Shown in pieces: positions 18,310 through 26,318 of a DNA stretch of 26,575 nt. This DNA comes from Chara braunii. Its lineage: Eukaryota > Streptophyta > Charophyceae > Charales > Characeae. Every line of letters begins with the position of its first letter. Positions within the stretch are counted from its first letter, which is position 1. Location: assembly GCA_003427395.1 (NCBI GenBank), contig BFEA01000112.1, forward strand, positions 282,476 to 309,050. The letters are read 5' to 3'. Under the pieces are notes generated by a model that was not told the DNA's origin, did not search any database, and saw only the letters and a program-made list of their open reading frames with translations. Both the position numbers and the translations under genes were made by a program.

Positions 18310-18776
18310 TGTCACATACTGTAAAGGTGCAGACCAGAACAAGAACCGACCTCTCTCACAAAGTACAAGATAGCACAGCGGAAGGCTTAAATACCAATGA
18401 TCCGAACAATCAATGTCGCAATGTAGCCCAAACATACATCATCATCATTACATGGTGTGAAGGGGCCTGGCGCTCACACAGGAAGAATGCGCCAGTCCCC
18501 AACCATACACAGACGAAGAAGAGGGGGGTTAAACGAAGAAGAGGGGAAGATGGGAATGTCGTCAACACCAAGTCTTCAGCACAGTTCCCAAATAATCCCT
18601 CGTCAAATGTCTGAATCCCAATGTCAAGTCTGGATCCAATGTCGTCAAGTCCCAAAGTCACCAATCTCTCTCTCTCTCGTAGTCTGCAGGTACTGAGAAG
18701 TTAGGTGGCGAGAGGGGGAGGAGGAGATGGTGGACTTAGAAGAGGAAGAAGAAGAACTCTCTCTCTCTCAGTCCAG

Positions 18777-18851
18777 TACTAACCTGTGAAGGTGGCGCCT
18801 TGTTGCAGGTACATCGAAGACGAAGCTGGAGCTATGGCGCCACAGGTAAGT
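18777..18851 (+). promoter_or_regulatory. Exon-like splice cassette in LTR C
   Basis: TACTAAC (18777-18783), TTGTTGCAG acceptor ending 18808, a 37-nt segment ending CCACAG, and a GTAAGT donor at 18846-18851. This is a single copy of the unit that is duplicated in LTR B. Splicing is inferred from consensus only. Confidence 0.45.
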
Positions 18852-19271
18852 CTCCCTGGCCTCCGCCAACCATCTCTCTCTGTCCACTACTACTCTAGCT
18901 CCTCATAGCGCCCAGCGCTGAAGACTACTGCTAACGCTACTACTACTACTGCAGCGCTCCTCCAGAGTGTTGCTGCCGAATACTGAAGACTGCCTCCTGC
19001 CTCCTGCCTCCTGCACGTGAAGTGCCTGGGAAGTTCCTAGGAACTACCCTGTGACTGTCTCCTGACTGCCTGCAGCCTGCAGGGCGGGCCAGTCTTATGT
19101 AGTGCTGGCCCGTCCAGGAGGCTGCTCTTGCCAATGCCAAAACGTGCCAGACCCTGGTGTTGAAGTTCAAACAAAGGTTGTCTTGAAAACAGGCCAAAAA
19201 TGGCCTGTGCTAAAAACCCTGGTCTGGTGACTAAGTTTCAGGGCAGGTCGACTTTATGAGGGCCTGACAAT

Positions 19272-19457
19272 GGCCCTCGTTTTCAGGCTTTTAGGCTGAA
19301 ACGACACAGGGCTTGTAGGCCCTCGCTTTCAGGCTTTCAGGCTGAAACGACACAAGGCCTGTAGGCCCTCGTTTTCAGGCTTTCAGGCTGAAACGACACA
19401 GGGCCTGTAGGCCCTTGTTTTCAGGCTTTCCGGCTGAAAACGACACAGGGCCTGTAG
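19272..19457. repeat. 46-bp tandem repeat, four units, in LTR C
   Basis: Each unit starts GGCCCT(C/T)G and carries two short palindromes: TTTCAG...CTGAAA around GCTTTCAGG, and GGGCCTGTAGGCCC. Unit starts are at 19272, 19318, 19364 and 19410. LTR B has only degenerate versions (11595-11760). The folded RNA would be a series of hairpins. Confidence 0.9.
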
Positions 19458-19524
19458 GGCCCTTACTTTCCTTGTTTGGTCTGGCCTTGCAGGCCCGTGT
19501 GGATGCGCAGTATGCCACACTGAT

Positions 19525-19905
19525 CCTTCACCCATTGGTTGCAAAAGATGGGCTGGCATAGTACTTCTTCTCTGTTCGCTGGTTCTCGAACCTTGGCTTG
19601 AAAAATCTCTCTCCATGCCTCGACGAGGTACAACCAGTAGTCCTCGTTGCTCCTCTGTTCTTGTTCCTGTTGGTGGTCGTGCTGGTGGGGCTCCTGTTGT
19701 CTGATTGTCCCGTGGCGGGCCGACCAAGTTTTGGCCATCAACCAAAAAAGTCCTTGCATGTTGGGGGGTGTATTGGCCACCGGCAGTTGCTTGAGCCGAT
19801 ACAGGGCCAGGGTAGTCCAGGGTAGGTCAGCTTGTGTGAGCAGCTTAACTGCCCACTTGGTCTGAAGTGCCTTCATCTGTGTGGCAGGATCCAATAGGCC
19901 TAGTC
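19525..19905 (-). pseudogene. LINE ORF2 segment, first part (GGLGL region)
   Basis: Reading leftward it begins GGLGLLDPATQMKALQTKW, the well-known LINE motif downstream of the reverse-transcriptase catalytic core. It continues through a region with WTTLALYRLKQ and VLCQPIFCNQWVKD to the LTR C insertion point. Upstream (to the right) it abuts a C run and the poly(A) tail of another LINE copy (19912-19936 as T on this strand). No catalytic RT motifs remain. It continues at 18304-18030. Confidence 0.8.
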
Positions 19906-19911
19906 CCCCCC

Positions 19912-20820
19912 TTTTTTTTTATTTATTTTTATTTTTAACAGGGCCTTATGGTCCTAGCTCCTTCTATTCTGGGGAGCGTCAGTCTGGTTCCTATTCTACC
20001 GGCAAGTCCGAAAAATCCGAATATACATTACATTGAAACTCACACACGCTTCCTTCTGTTTGGCCGAAGGACCCCTGAACAGGATTGATTGCTCCACCTT
20101 GGTGGAGGATTGACTGTCAGCTTGCCATGTCCCTCTCTTTCCTCTCAGATCTGGAGGCCAGATCTGCCAAATAATGCTATGCCACCTAGAAAGAGCTCAT
20201 CCTTTGGCTTGTGTCCTCCCCACTCTTCTGCCCTGCCCGTGAGGTGCGATAACCCCTGTCCCATTTCATCTGTCCCCCTTTTTTCAAATATCACTAAAAA
20301 CCCTAAACCCTAAACCTCAACCTGCATACCATTACTCCAACATTGAACATTCATTTGGGTCAACCTTTTCCCCTTGTTCTGGTCTTTTGGTTCCATCCGT
20401 CCATCTCCATGCTATCCATCCTTAGTTGTAGTGGTTTAGGCTTGTCAAATTCCCGTGGAAGTCTGATCAGGTGGTGTTTTGCCTGTCCACAGTTGTCTGT
20501 TGTCGATAGCCTCTTCTTGATCTTGAATTGCACCAGTCTTTCCAGCAATTGCAGTCGTCTCGTGTTCAAGAAGTGATTGATCCAGCCACGGTTAACCGCT
20601 GTTGGAAGCTCCTTTCTGGCACTGAGTTATGCCACTCTTTCCAGCAGATACGGTCCTCTCATGTCCCTGCCATCTTGTCGTATTACAACCAATTCTTATA
20701 AATCCCCAGTCTCTCGTTCCTTGCCCCAGTCTTGCTGGAGGGTTGACTGTCGGCTTGTTGTACTGCCTTCTTTCCTCTTAGATCCGTTCTCTGGAGCTGC
20801 CAGATAAACCTTTAAAACGA
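19912..20820 (-). mobile_element. LINE 3' region with A-rich tail (LINE c1)
   Basis: On the minus strand, the 3' UTR at 20120-19937 matches LINEs a and b: CAAGCTGACAGTCAATCCTC, GGGGTCCTTCGGCCAAACAG and CAGACTGACGCTCCCCAGAA, followed by an A/T tail (19936-19912). Farther upstream the AAGCCGACAGTCAACCCTCC segment at 20735-20815 repeats the one at 20098-20175, so the 3' region is partly duplicated. A frame at 20569-20360 (NTRRLQLLERLVQFKIKKRL) is probably distal ORF2 but I cannot confirm it. The tail runs straight into the GGLGL segment of the next LINE. Confidence 0.7.
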
Positions 20821-21064
20821 TACGGAGTTTACCACCCACTCAGACTAACCCTTGAAGCGCTTAACTTTAGATCATTACTCAATATCCCGTCTCTCTCTAT
20901 TCCCCCTTGATTGATATTACGAATTAATGCCCAAACCCTGAGCCCTACACCCTCCTCCTGTTGTGATTTGCTGGAACCTCCGGGTCGTCTTGGCTTTTCT
21001 GCTCTAGTCCTCCCTTTATGTTTTTTGAATTTGATTTTTTTTGCCTGTTCTCCGTCAACCTGCT
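20821..21064. other. Unassigned stretch
   Basis: No gene or repeat recognised. Confidence 0.4.
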
Positions 21065-21612
21065 CTCATTCATCTCGGGTTTGTTGATGCCACTCGTCCC
21101 AATTCCGGTATACATATCTGTTGTTTCTGATGTGGCCGCAGCGAGTCTGTTTGTCCCCAGGAAAAAGCCAGACGGAGATGAGTAAGCCCTTCACATCTGA
21201 GGAGGAGTGAAACTTTGTCTGGTTGGATGGCCGAAGTAGGAACCTCAAAGAGATGAAGGGAGTCCTCAATAGCCAAGTAGCAGTAGAAGAGTGGTACTTG
21301 GGCGGTACAGGAGAGCGGGGAAGCTGTGTAGGGCAATGGTAGCTGGAAAGAAGGCACAACTCTACACCCAGAGGAAGTAGGTTCATATGTGGCCCACCAT
21401 ATGTCTTTAGTTGGATGGCCACAGTGGGAACCTTCGTAGAGACCAAGGGAGGCCCCAACCGCCAACTAGGAGTAACAGCATCTTACTTGGGATGTGCAGG
21501 AGAGACTCAGGAGAGTGGGGAAGTTGCGGTGGGGACCAGTAGCTGGAAAGAAGGTGCAACTCTATGCCCAAAGGAAACAGGGGCATATCTGGCCACCCAT
21601 ATGTCTATAGTG
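21065..21612. repeat. Repeat R, plus-strand arm with 188-bp tandem units
   Basis: Two units begin GTTGGATGGCC (21222 and 21410) and share GAACCT(C/T), TACTTGGG, GGAGAG.GGGGAAG.TG, AGCTGGAAAGAAGG and CCCATATGTCT-like blocks. The left part, 21065-21220 (GTCCCAATTCCGGTATACATATCTGTTGTT, ..CCAGGAAAAAGCCA), matches the reverse complement of 23010-22850. The whole is an inverted partner of 21995-23028. No conserved frame. Confidence 0.75.
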
Positions 21613-21698
21613 ACACCACTTTCTGGAGAAGTGGCCTTACAAGAAAGGTCTAGATCTCGCAGAGGAGGAAGGCAACACTAATCATGAGGAAGGAGACG

Positions 21699-21800
21699 TT
21701 GTAATTGCAAAGGACAAGGGAACAGAGGTGATACGGTAGTCATCTCAACAGGTTTCTTCATCAGTGGGACCGAGATGGTTACTCTAAACCCTAATTTGAC
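21699..21800. repeat. Direct copy of 26098-26260 with an internal deletion
   Basis: AGGTGATACGGTAGTCATCT, CAACAGGTTTCTTCATCAG and GAGATGGTTACTCT recur at 26185-26245. GTAATTGCAAAGGACAAG just upstream resembles 26101-26118, so about 70 bp are missing between them in this copy. Confidence 0.75.
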
Positions 21801-21994
21801 AGGGATGGTTTCTCTGAGCCCTACTTTGATCCTGTCAAGATGACTAACCCATCACGTTTGTCCCCTTGTCCTTCACATTGGCAACGGCTCCTCCATCATG
21901 GGTATCACTGCCTTCCTAATTTGTCGGCTCTAGACAAGGCCAATTCTCTGGCGTGTTGCCACTATATAGTATAGACTTATGGCGGGCTACTTAT
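21801..21994. other. Unassigned spacer at the centre of repeat R
   Basis: No feature recognised between the two inverted arms. Confidence 0.4.
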
Positions 21995-22210
21995 GACCTT
22001 ACTTTCTCCGGGCATAGAGTTGTGCCTTCTTTCCAGCTACCGTTCCCCTCCCAAGTACAACGCTGTGGCCGTCCGAGTGAAGGGATATGGCAGACCACCT
22101 AGCATGAATCTACTTCCTTCAGACATAGAGTTGTGCCTTCTTTTCAGCTACTGTTCCCCTACACAGCTTCCCACTCTCCTATGCTACCTCCTAAGAACGT
22201 TAATATGGCG

Positions 22211-22228
22211 GGCCACCTATGACCCTTT
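22211..22228. repeat. Target-site duplication of S2, left
   Basis: GGGCCACCTATGACCCTT, identical to 22367-22384. Eighteen bases without mismatch. Confidence 0.9.
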
Positions 22229-22366
22229 TTTTTGTGTGTGTGTTTTGAACGTGCACTTTTTCTTTTTTTTCGTTTTTCTTTTCTTTGTTTTGAGAAGAAA
22301 GCTTCAATCTATTTGCCGGGAGCAGCACGTGCTGGGAATCCGGCCCAGCGCCCCTTTCTGAAATTT
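22229..22366 (-). mobile_element. SINE-like retroposon S2 with perfect 18-bp TSD
   Basis: A 138-bp insert splits a repeat R unit and is bounded by GGGCCACCTATGACCCTT on both sides. On the minus strand it starts AAATTTCAGAAAGGGGCGC, has a T-arm-like CTGGGCCGGATTCCCAG stem-loop, then GCTCCCGGC, an AT-rich segment, GAAGCTTTC and a long A-rich tail with CA repeats. A T-arm-like box plus A tail plus long TSD is what a tRNA-derived SINE mobilised by L1 machinery looks like. A clear A box is not visible, so it may be truncated. Confidence 0.7.
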
Positions 22367-22499
22367 GGGCCACCTATGACCCTTACTTCCTTCGGACATA
22401 GGGTTATGCCTTCTTTCCAGCTGCCCTTCCCCTACGCTGCTTCCCTTCTCTCCAGTGCTGCCCAAGAATAACGCTGCGCTGTAGAGGGAAGTTTAGAAG

Positions 22500-22598
22500 T
22501 CAAAGCATGCACCAATGCAAAGGACCCCGGCCTCAATTTTCTCAAATATCAATACAAGCCTTGGGCACTGGGCCCTTTCAAAAAAAAAAAAAAAAAAA
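22500..22598 (+). mobile_element. SINE-like retroposon S3
   Basis: It reads GGACCCCGGCCTCAATTTTC, TCAAATATCAATACAAGCC, a GGGCACTGGGCCC insertion, TTTC, then 19 A residues (22580-22598). It aligns with S1 from the CCCGGCCTC box to the tail. The left edge is approximate; no target duplication recognised. Confidence 0.45.
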
Positions 22599-22613
22599 GC
22601 AGGATTAAGTGAG

Positions 22614-22711
22614 TGCTATAGCTATTGATACTATAGGTTCGTAGGTCAACAAGAACTTATTATTGGAGATAGACAAACAGGTAAAGAGTGCTATAGCTAT
22701 TGATACTATAT
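22614..22711. repeat. 25-bp direct repeat
   Basis: GAGTGCTATAGCTATTGATA plus CTATA occurs near 22614-22638 and 22685-22711, with about 50 bp between. It lies just right of the S3 tail. The pair could be a long target duplication around a small insertion or a local duplication. Confidence 0.85.
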
Positions 22712-23028
22712 TGCATCAGAAGCAGATCAATGCAAAAGGCGTCTCTGAGAAAGAAAAGCTGTATGGTGTGTTCTGCTACTCCTACCTGGCAGTTGGGGAC
22801 TCGGTCCATCTCTATGAAGGCTTGTAGTAACTTCGTACTGTAGCCATCCAGCTAGACACAAAGTCTTACTCCTCCCCTGAAGCAAAGGGCTTCTTCATCT
22901 TTATGTGGCATTTTCCTGGGTACAAACGGACTCCTCGGCACGGCCAAAGCAGGAACAAGTCTGAACAACAGATATGTATATCGAAATTGGGACAAGTGGT
23001 ATGAACGAACAAGAAATGAACACCACTC

Positions 23029-23962
23029 TCCACTGCAGTAGTATAGTATGACCAGTTGCCCTTTTGCAGACTTATCATTGTCTTGCAGAGAGAACTCTGA
23101 GTTTCGACAAGCCCCTTCCATCTTGCCAACTCTATAAAAAATGCCTGGATGACAAACCTCAGTACTCTCCATTACCGTGTTCACACGAATACAACATACG
23201 GTCATTATAGCTGTATTTGGGGCAACTTTGTGAGTCTAGAGACAACAATAATGACCGTATGTTGTATTCGGGTAAAGATGGTAGGGTCCTACAATTCTTT
23301 GTCTTCTTCCCCCTTTGCCTCTACTGACTCTACAACTCTTTTTTGGCTTCTTCTTTCTCACTTGTAATTCTTTGAGCTTCCCTTCCTAGTCTCTCTTCCG
23401 TCAGTCCGGCACCTTGGCGAATGTCTCAGGTTGCTCTGCCCCTGATGTGGAAAGCAACACCCTGTCCCTGAATCCCCCCCGCAAGAGCCTGCTAAACCCT
23501 GGCCCAGAACCCCTGTCCTGGATGGTTGCATGGTCTCTGAAACCCCCTATGTCTGGGTTGGATTCCTCGGTCTGTAAGGCATGGTGTATACTCGTAATTT
23601 CACAAACCACCAGTACATCTGGAAATTTTGGATGAGCGTCTCCGAAAAAGTTAGGGGACTCGGGACAGGGCCCGCCTGGGGGTGGGCAGAGTGTGTTTTT
23701 TTTGGTTCAAGACTGGGCCTACTGCCACCCCATGGCATGGGACTTTTTTTTTTTTTTTTTCTACTGGTCCTTCGAACGCCCTGTCCAGTGCTTCCGAAAT
23801 CTTAGAAGAGGCTCAATTCCCATTCTCAACTTGGCTGACTGGCCCTTTAATACCTACCTAGACTGCACATGACTCAAGTCACCCTTCTCCTTTCCACAGT
23901 TAAAATTTGACGCTAATCTGCAAAAGGGTCGTGCATCCTACTGCGAGGGTTTGATGATTTGA
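23029..23962 (-). repeat. Repeat Q, inverted copy (distal part)
   Basis: The reverse complement matches 8325-9257 closely: GGTCATACTATACTACTGC, the hairpin, the CTCTACTGACTCTACAACTC segment, GCTCTGCCCCTGATGTGG, GGTTCAAGACTGGGCCTAC and CCTACCTAGACTGCACATGA. Homology stops at GTGCATCCTAC (about 23941) and resumes near 25790. Confidence 0.8.
23173..23284. mobile_element. Palindromic hairpin element, copy 3 (best preserved)
   Basis: The core inverted repeat at 23186-23208 and 23248-23270 is 23 bp and perfect (CGAATACAACATACGGTC...). The outer arms TACC...CAC and its complement extend it to about 36-38 bp. The loop contains GGCAACTTTGTGAGTCTAGA. No coding capacity. Confidence 0.75.
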
Positions 23963-25144
23963 TCCCTCGGCATAACTGCATAAGCCCCTGCATCAGGCAC
24001 GTGTCCGCCCTAAGTGAAGGCGGGCCCCTGAACTCGTCAATTTTTGCAAAAAACTTGGTCGGCGCCAGACAGTTGCCACACTCCAGTTGGTTACATCCGC
24101 CTTGCTCGTGAGAATCCACAATATTCGTGAGCCCTCCAGGCTCTTCCAGCAACGTGGTCGAAGCAGGGAGCATCGCACGTTTGCGCCTGGGTGGGTGGTT
24201 GGGCATGCCTAACCAATTCCCTCCCAGGCCACTGTCTGAACGGGCCTGGGCGCAGACACTTTGGCCGAGACTGAAGCAACTGGAAATTTGGTCTCACGTG
24301 GGGGGAAAGCAAGCAATGCGCCCGCCACTTTCCATATATGAAAGGGCAGGGCGCCGGGATTGGGGATTCGGCACTTGCGAGCCTATGCGGAGCTGCTGCT
24401 GCGCTGGTGTGTGGGCAAGTGTGCGTGCACGGGTGGTCGTGCGGGTGGTGGAGGGCGCTGCTGAGGGCAGCGCAATAGCCAGCCCCCTGTAGCCGGGCTT
24501 GGCTTGGACGAAGCCAGTGGAGGTGGCGGTGATCTTCGTGTAGTGAGGGAAGACGTGGGAGAGAGAAGACGAGGGAGAGAGAGACGAGAGATGAGGAGGA
24601 GGATGTGAGGGCACGTACCTGGTCTTTTTGGCGATGGTCTACAAGGTCGACATCTTCATGCACTTAGGTTGTTGCTGCTGACATCAACGGGATGCATTGT
24701 CAATTCGTAGGCTGGTAGTTGTGTAGAGGTAGTCTGGGCGCTGAGCGCCAAGTAGGAGAAATGGGCTCTGGATACATATGTTGGTGGTGGCGAGAGTATG
24801 CTCTCATTGACATTTGGATTCAGTACTTTGGTTCTCCGTTGGTGGAGTATCAGTGCATTTCTGCTTTCTGGACATCATTGGACTCTCTGACCTTCAATGT
24901 GAAAATTTGCATTCTGGATTTTCTGTCATTTCGCTATCGTTCATTTTTCTTGCACTACCTTCCACTGCAATCAGACTCGCTCTCATTCACACTTCGCATC
25001 CATGCAAACAGGTGCGCAGCAAACTGGCGACACAGCGCCCACACAACTCTCTGTTCGCACACACAGGATCACCCTGGATATCCCACACGCGATACTCTGT
25101 ACACACATACACACACACACACACGCTACACTCTACCTACAGCT
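23963..25144. other. Sequence interrupting inverted repeat Q (left two-thirds)
   Basis: This starts where Q homology stops. Open frames on both strands lack recognisable motifs. 24535-24615 is a GA-rich patch, CA repeats lie at 25104-25123, and there are AG|GTGCGC-like splice motifs. It may be part of an inserted element related in style to the LTR family, or host sequence. Confidence 0.4.
25104..25123. repeat. (CA)n microsatellite
   Basis: A short CACACA run between GTACACACATA and GCTACAC. Confidence 0.9.
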
Positions 25145-25271
25145 ATGGCGGCTATGGCCGCTGCTAACCTATCGCTTTGGCTAAGCTCCTTCTCGCCCAC
25201 TCCGTCTTCGGGCTCACTGCAGACCACCTCGCACAAGTCGCTGTGGCAGCGCTTCCGCATGGCTTACGCAG
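25145..25271 (+). CDS. Candidate first exon, N-terminal 42 residues (weak)
   Basis: From ATG at 25145 the frame reads MAAMAAANLSLWLSSF, then a Ser/Thr-rich, acid-free stretch with several basic residues (SHKSLWQRFRMAYA) up to a single N at 25272. Composition is like a plastid or mitochondrial targeting peptide, and a C/A-rich leader with no upstream ATG for over 100 bases precedes it. Downstream of the N the frame continues only to a stop at 25325-25327, with no domain. No homologue is recognised and the surrounding DNA is repetitive, so this may be chance. A frameshift or assembly break at the N is possible. Confidence 0.2.
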
Positions 25272-25599
25272 NAATGAATGAATGGCTGGGCGCTGCCCTT
25301 TGGTCTGGCCCTTTGCCATGCCCGTAGTGCACACAGTCCCATGCGGTACTTGCTTGACTGGACTAGGACTGTCTGGGACTGGGACTGGGACTGCTGACTC
25401 CACCACTTGCCCACTTGCCTCAGCCTAAACGTGAGCAACTTCGAAAGGCCACTGCTAGGACCTTCCGGAAGGCCGTGGACTTGGCCTGTTGCTACTGTAG
25501 CAGCTACGACCTTGACCTTTCAGGACTGTAGCAGCTACGACCTGGACTCTTCGGAAGCTCTACAGCTACGACTTCTAGAACTGCCTAAGACTTCTACTC

Positions 25600-25799
25600 G
25601 ACAGGTCTACAGATCGAACCCCTGCTACCTATGGACCCTAAGACAGTCTACCAACTGTTACAAATACACAGGTCACGGGTTCAACTCTCGGGGTCGGCAC
25701 AAATACTGTACACAGGTAAGGTGATGACTAGGGATCGAGCCCTGGGATCTGCATCGGCTACTGCAAACAGGTGACTACCGTTTCACCACTATGAGCACC
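25600..25799 (-). other. Two tRNA-like segments in tandem
   Basis: On the minus strand 25799-25722 contains GTGG-TGAAACGGTAG-TCAC, a D-arm-like stem-loop with the conserved GG, and GGGCTCGATCCC, a B-box-like T-arm. Its first four bases GGTG can pair with CACC at the far end. About 120 bases on, CAGT-TGGTAG-ACTG and GGGGTTCGATC (25668-25608) repeat the pattern. Neither folds into a full cloverleaf by eye, and anticodon arms are unclear. They may be tRNA relics or SINE heads. Confidence 0.3.
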
Positions 25800-25802
25800 T
25801 GA

Positions 25803-25804
25803 TC

Positions 25805-25840
<36 letters not shown>

Positions 25841-26190
25841 ATCGGGTGTAGAATAACTCTCTCAACCGAACAGAAAAAGGAAAAAAAAAACATAGTGAAC
25901 AAAAATGCTTTGACTAAGCGTCGATCTCTTCACAACTACAGCCTACTGACTGAATGGACTACAGCTAAGCTGTAATTGGGTGCTAAATTGCTAATCGGTC
26001 TGATGATACGACTGATTGGTATGACCCCTGCTTGTGCAAGACCAACTGTTCTGTACTAACTGTATCAGTCCCGATCCCGTAATCAATCAGGAAAAAAAAC
26101 CGTAATTGCAAAAGAAAAGTATCACCAGTGGAAAGCTGGAAACTACGTGGTGGGAATGGGGTGAGTAAGTAACATGCGGCCAGAGGTGAT
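25803..26190 (-). repeat. Repeat Q, inverted copy (proximal part)
   Basis: The reverse complement matches 7888-8300: GGCCGCATGTTACTTACTC, the CCAGCTTTCCAC segment, GATTACGGGATCGGGACTGA, GTACAGAACAGTTGG and CTAATTGGGTGAAGAG-like blocks. A pure T run of 34 bases (25806-25839) stands where the plus copy has TTC repeats. Confidence 0.8.
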
Positions 26191-26318
26191 AAGGTAGTCA
26201 TCTCAACAGGTTTCTTCATCAGCGGAACCCAGATGGTTACTCTGAACCAAGATGTTGGTCAAGTTGGCGGTCTCTCATTCCTACTTGTGGGACCACAATT
26301 GTAAACCTCCTTTCCTGG

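Larger units (their letters stand above)
18310..19519 (-). mobile_element. Solo LTR, copy C (inserted in a LINE)
   Basis: Plus-strand termini are TGTCACATACTG and CAGTATGCCACA, imperfect inverted repeats. Perfect CTGAT duplications flank it. It is 1210 bp with no internal region, so it is a solo LTR. It matches LTR B throughout and LTR A over 18330-18665. Inside are the exon-like cassette (18777-18851) and four 46-bp units (19272-19457). The strand follows the leftward gypsy attached to LTR D. It separates two parts of a LINE ORF2 whose frame is continuous once the LTR and one duplication are removed. Confidence 0.92.
21995..23028. repeat. Repeat R, inverted arm
   Basis: CATAGAGTTGTGCCTTCTTT-like segments at 22015, 22125 and 22400 are reverse complements of the GAAAGAAGG(C/T)(A/G)CAACTCTA blocks in the plus arm. 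22780-23010 is the reverse complement of 21065-21230 and the next unit. The arm is interrupted by retroposon S2 (22229-22366) and by about 280 bp holding S3 and a 25-bp direct repeat (about 22490-22770). Confidence 0.7.

Noticed and set aside
19272-19457. Regular 46-bp repeats resembling a CRISPR array
   Set aside because: The units are contiguous with no unique spacers, lie in an LTR, and the genome is eukaryotic.
20301-20316. CCCTAAACCCTAAACC, plant telomere-type repeat
   Set aside because: Only two units plus a partial one, internal, next to LINE sequence; too short to be a telomere or a clear interstitial array.
24340-24350. TATATG/CATATA box as a promoter near 24345
   Set aside because: An isolated AT-rich hexamer with no gene following on either strand.
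24091-24663. A 190-residue minus-strand frame in the DNA interrupting repeat Q
   Set aside because: Residues are rich in His, Ser, Pro and Arg with no recognisable motif; the right part is a GA-rich patch. No supporting signals.
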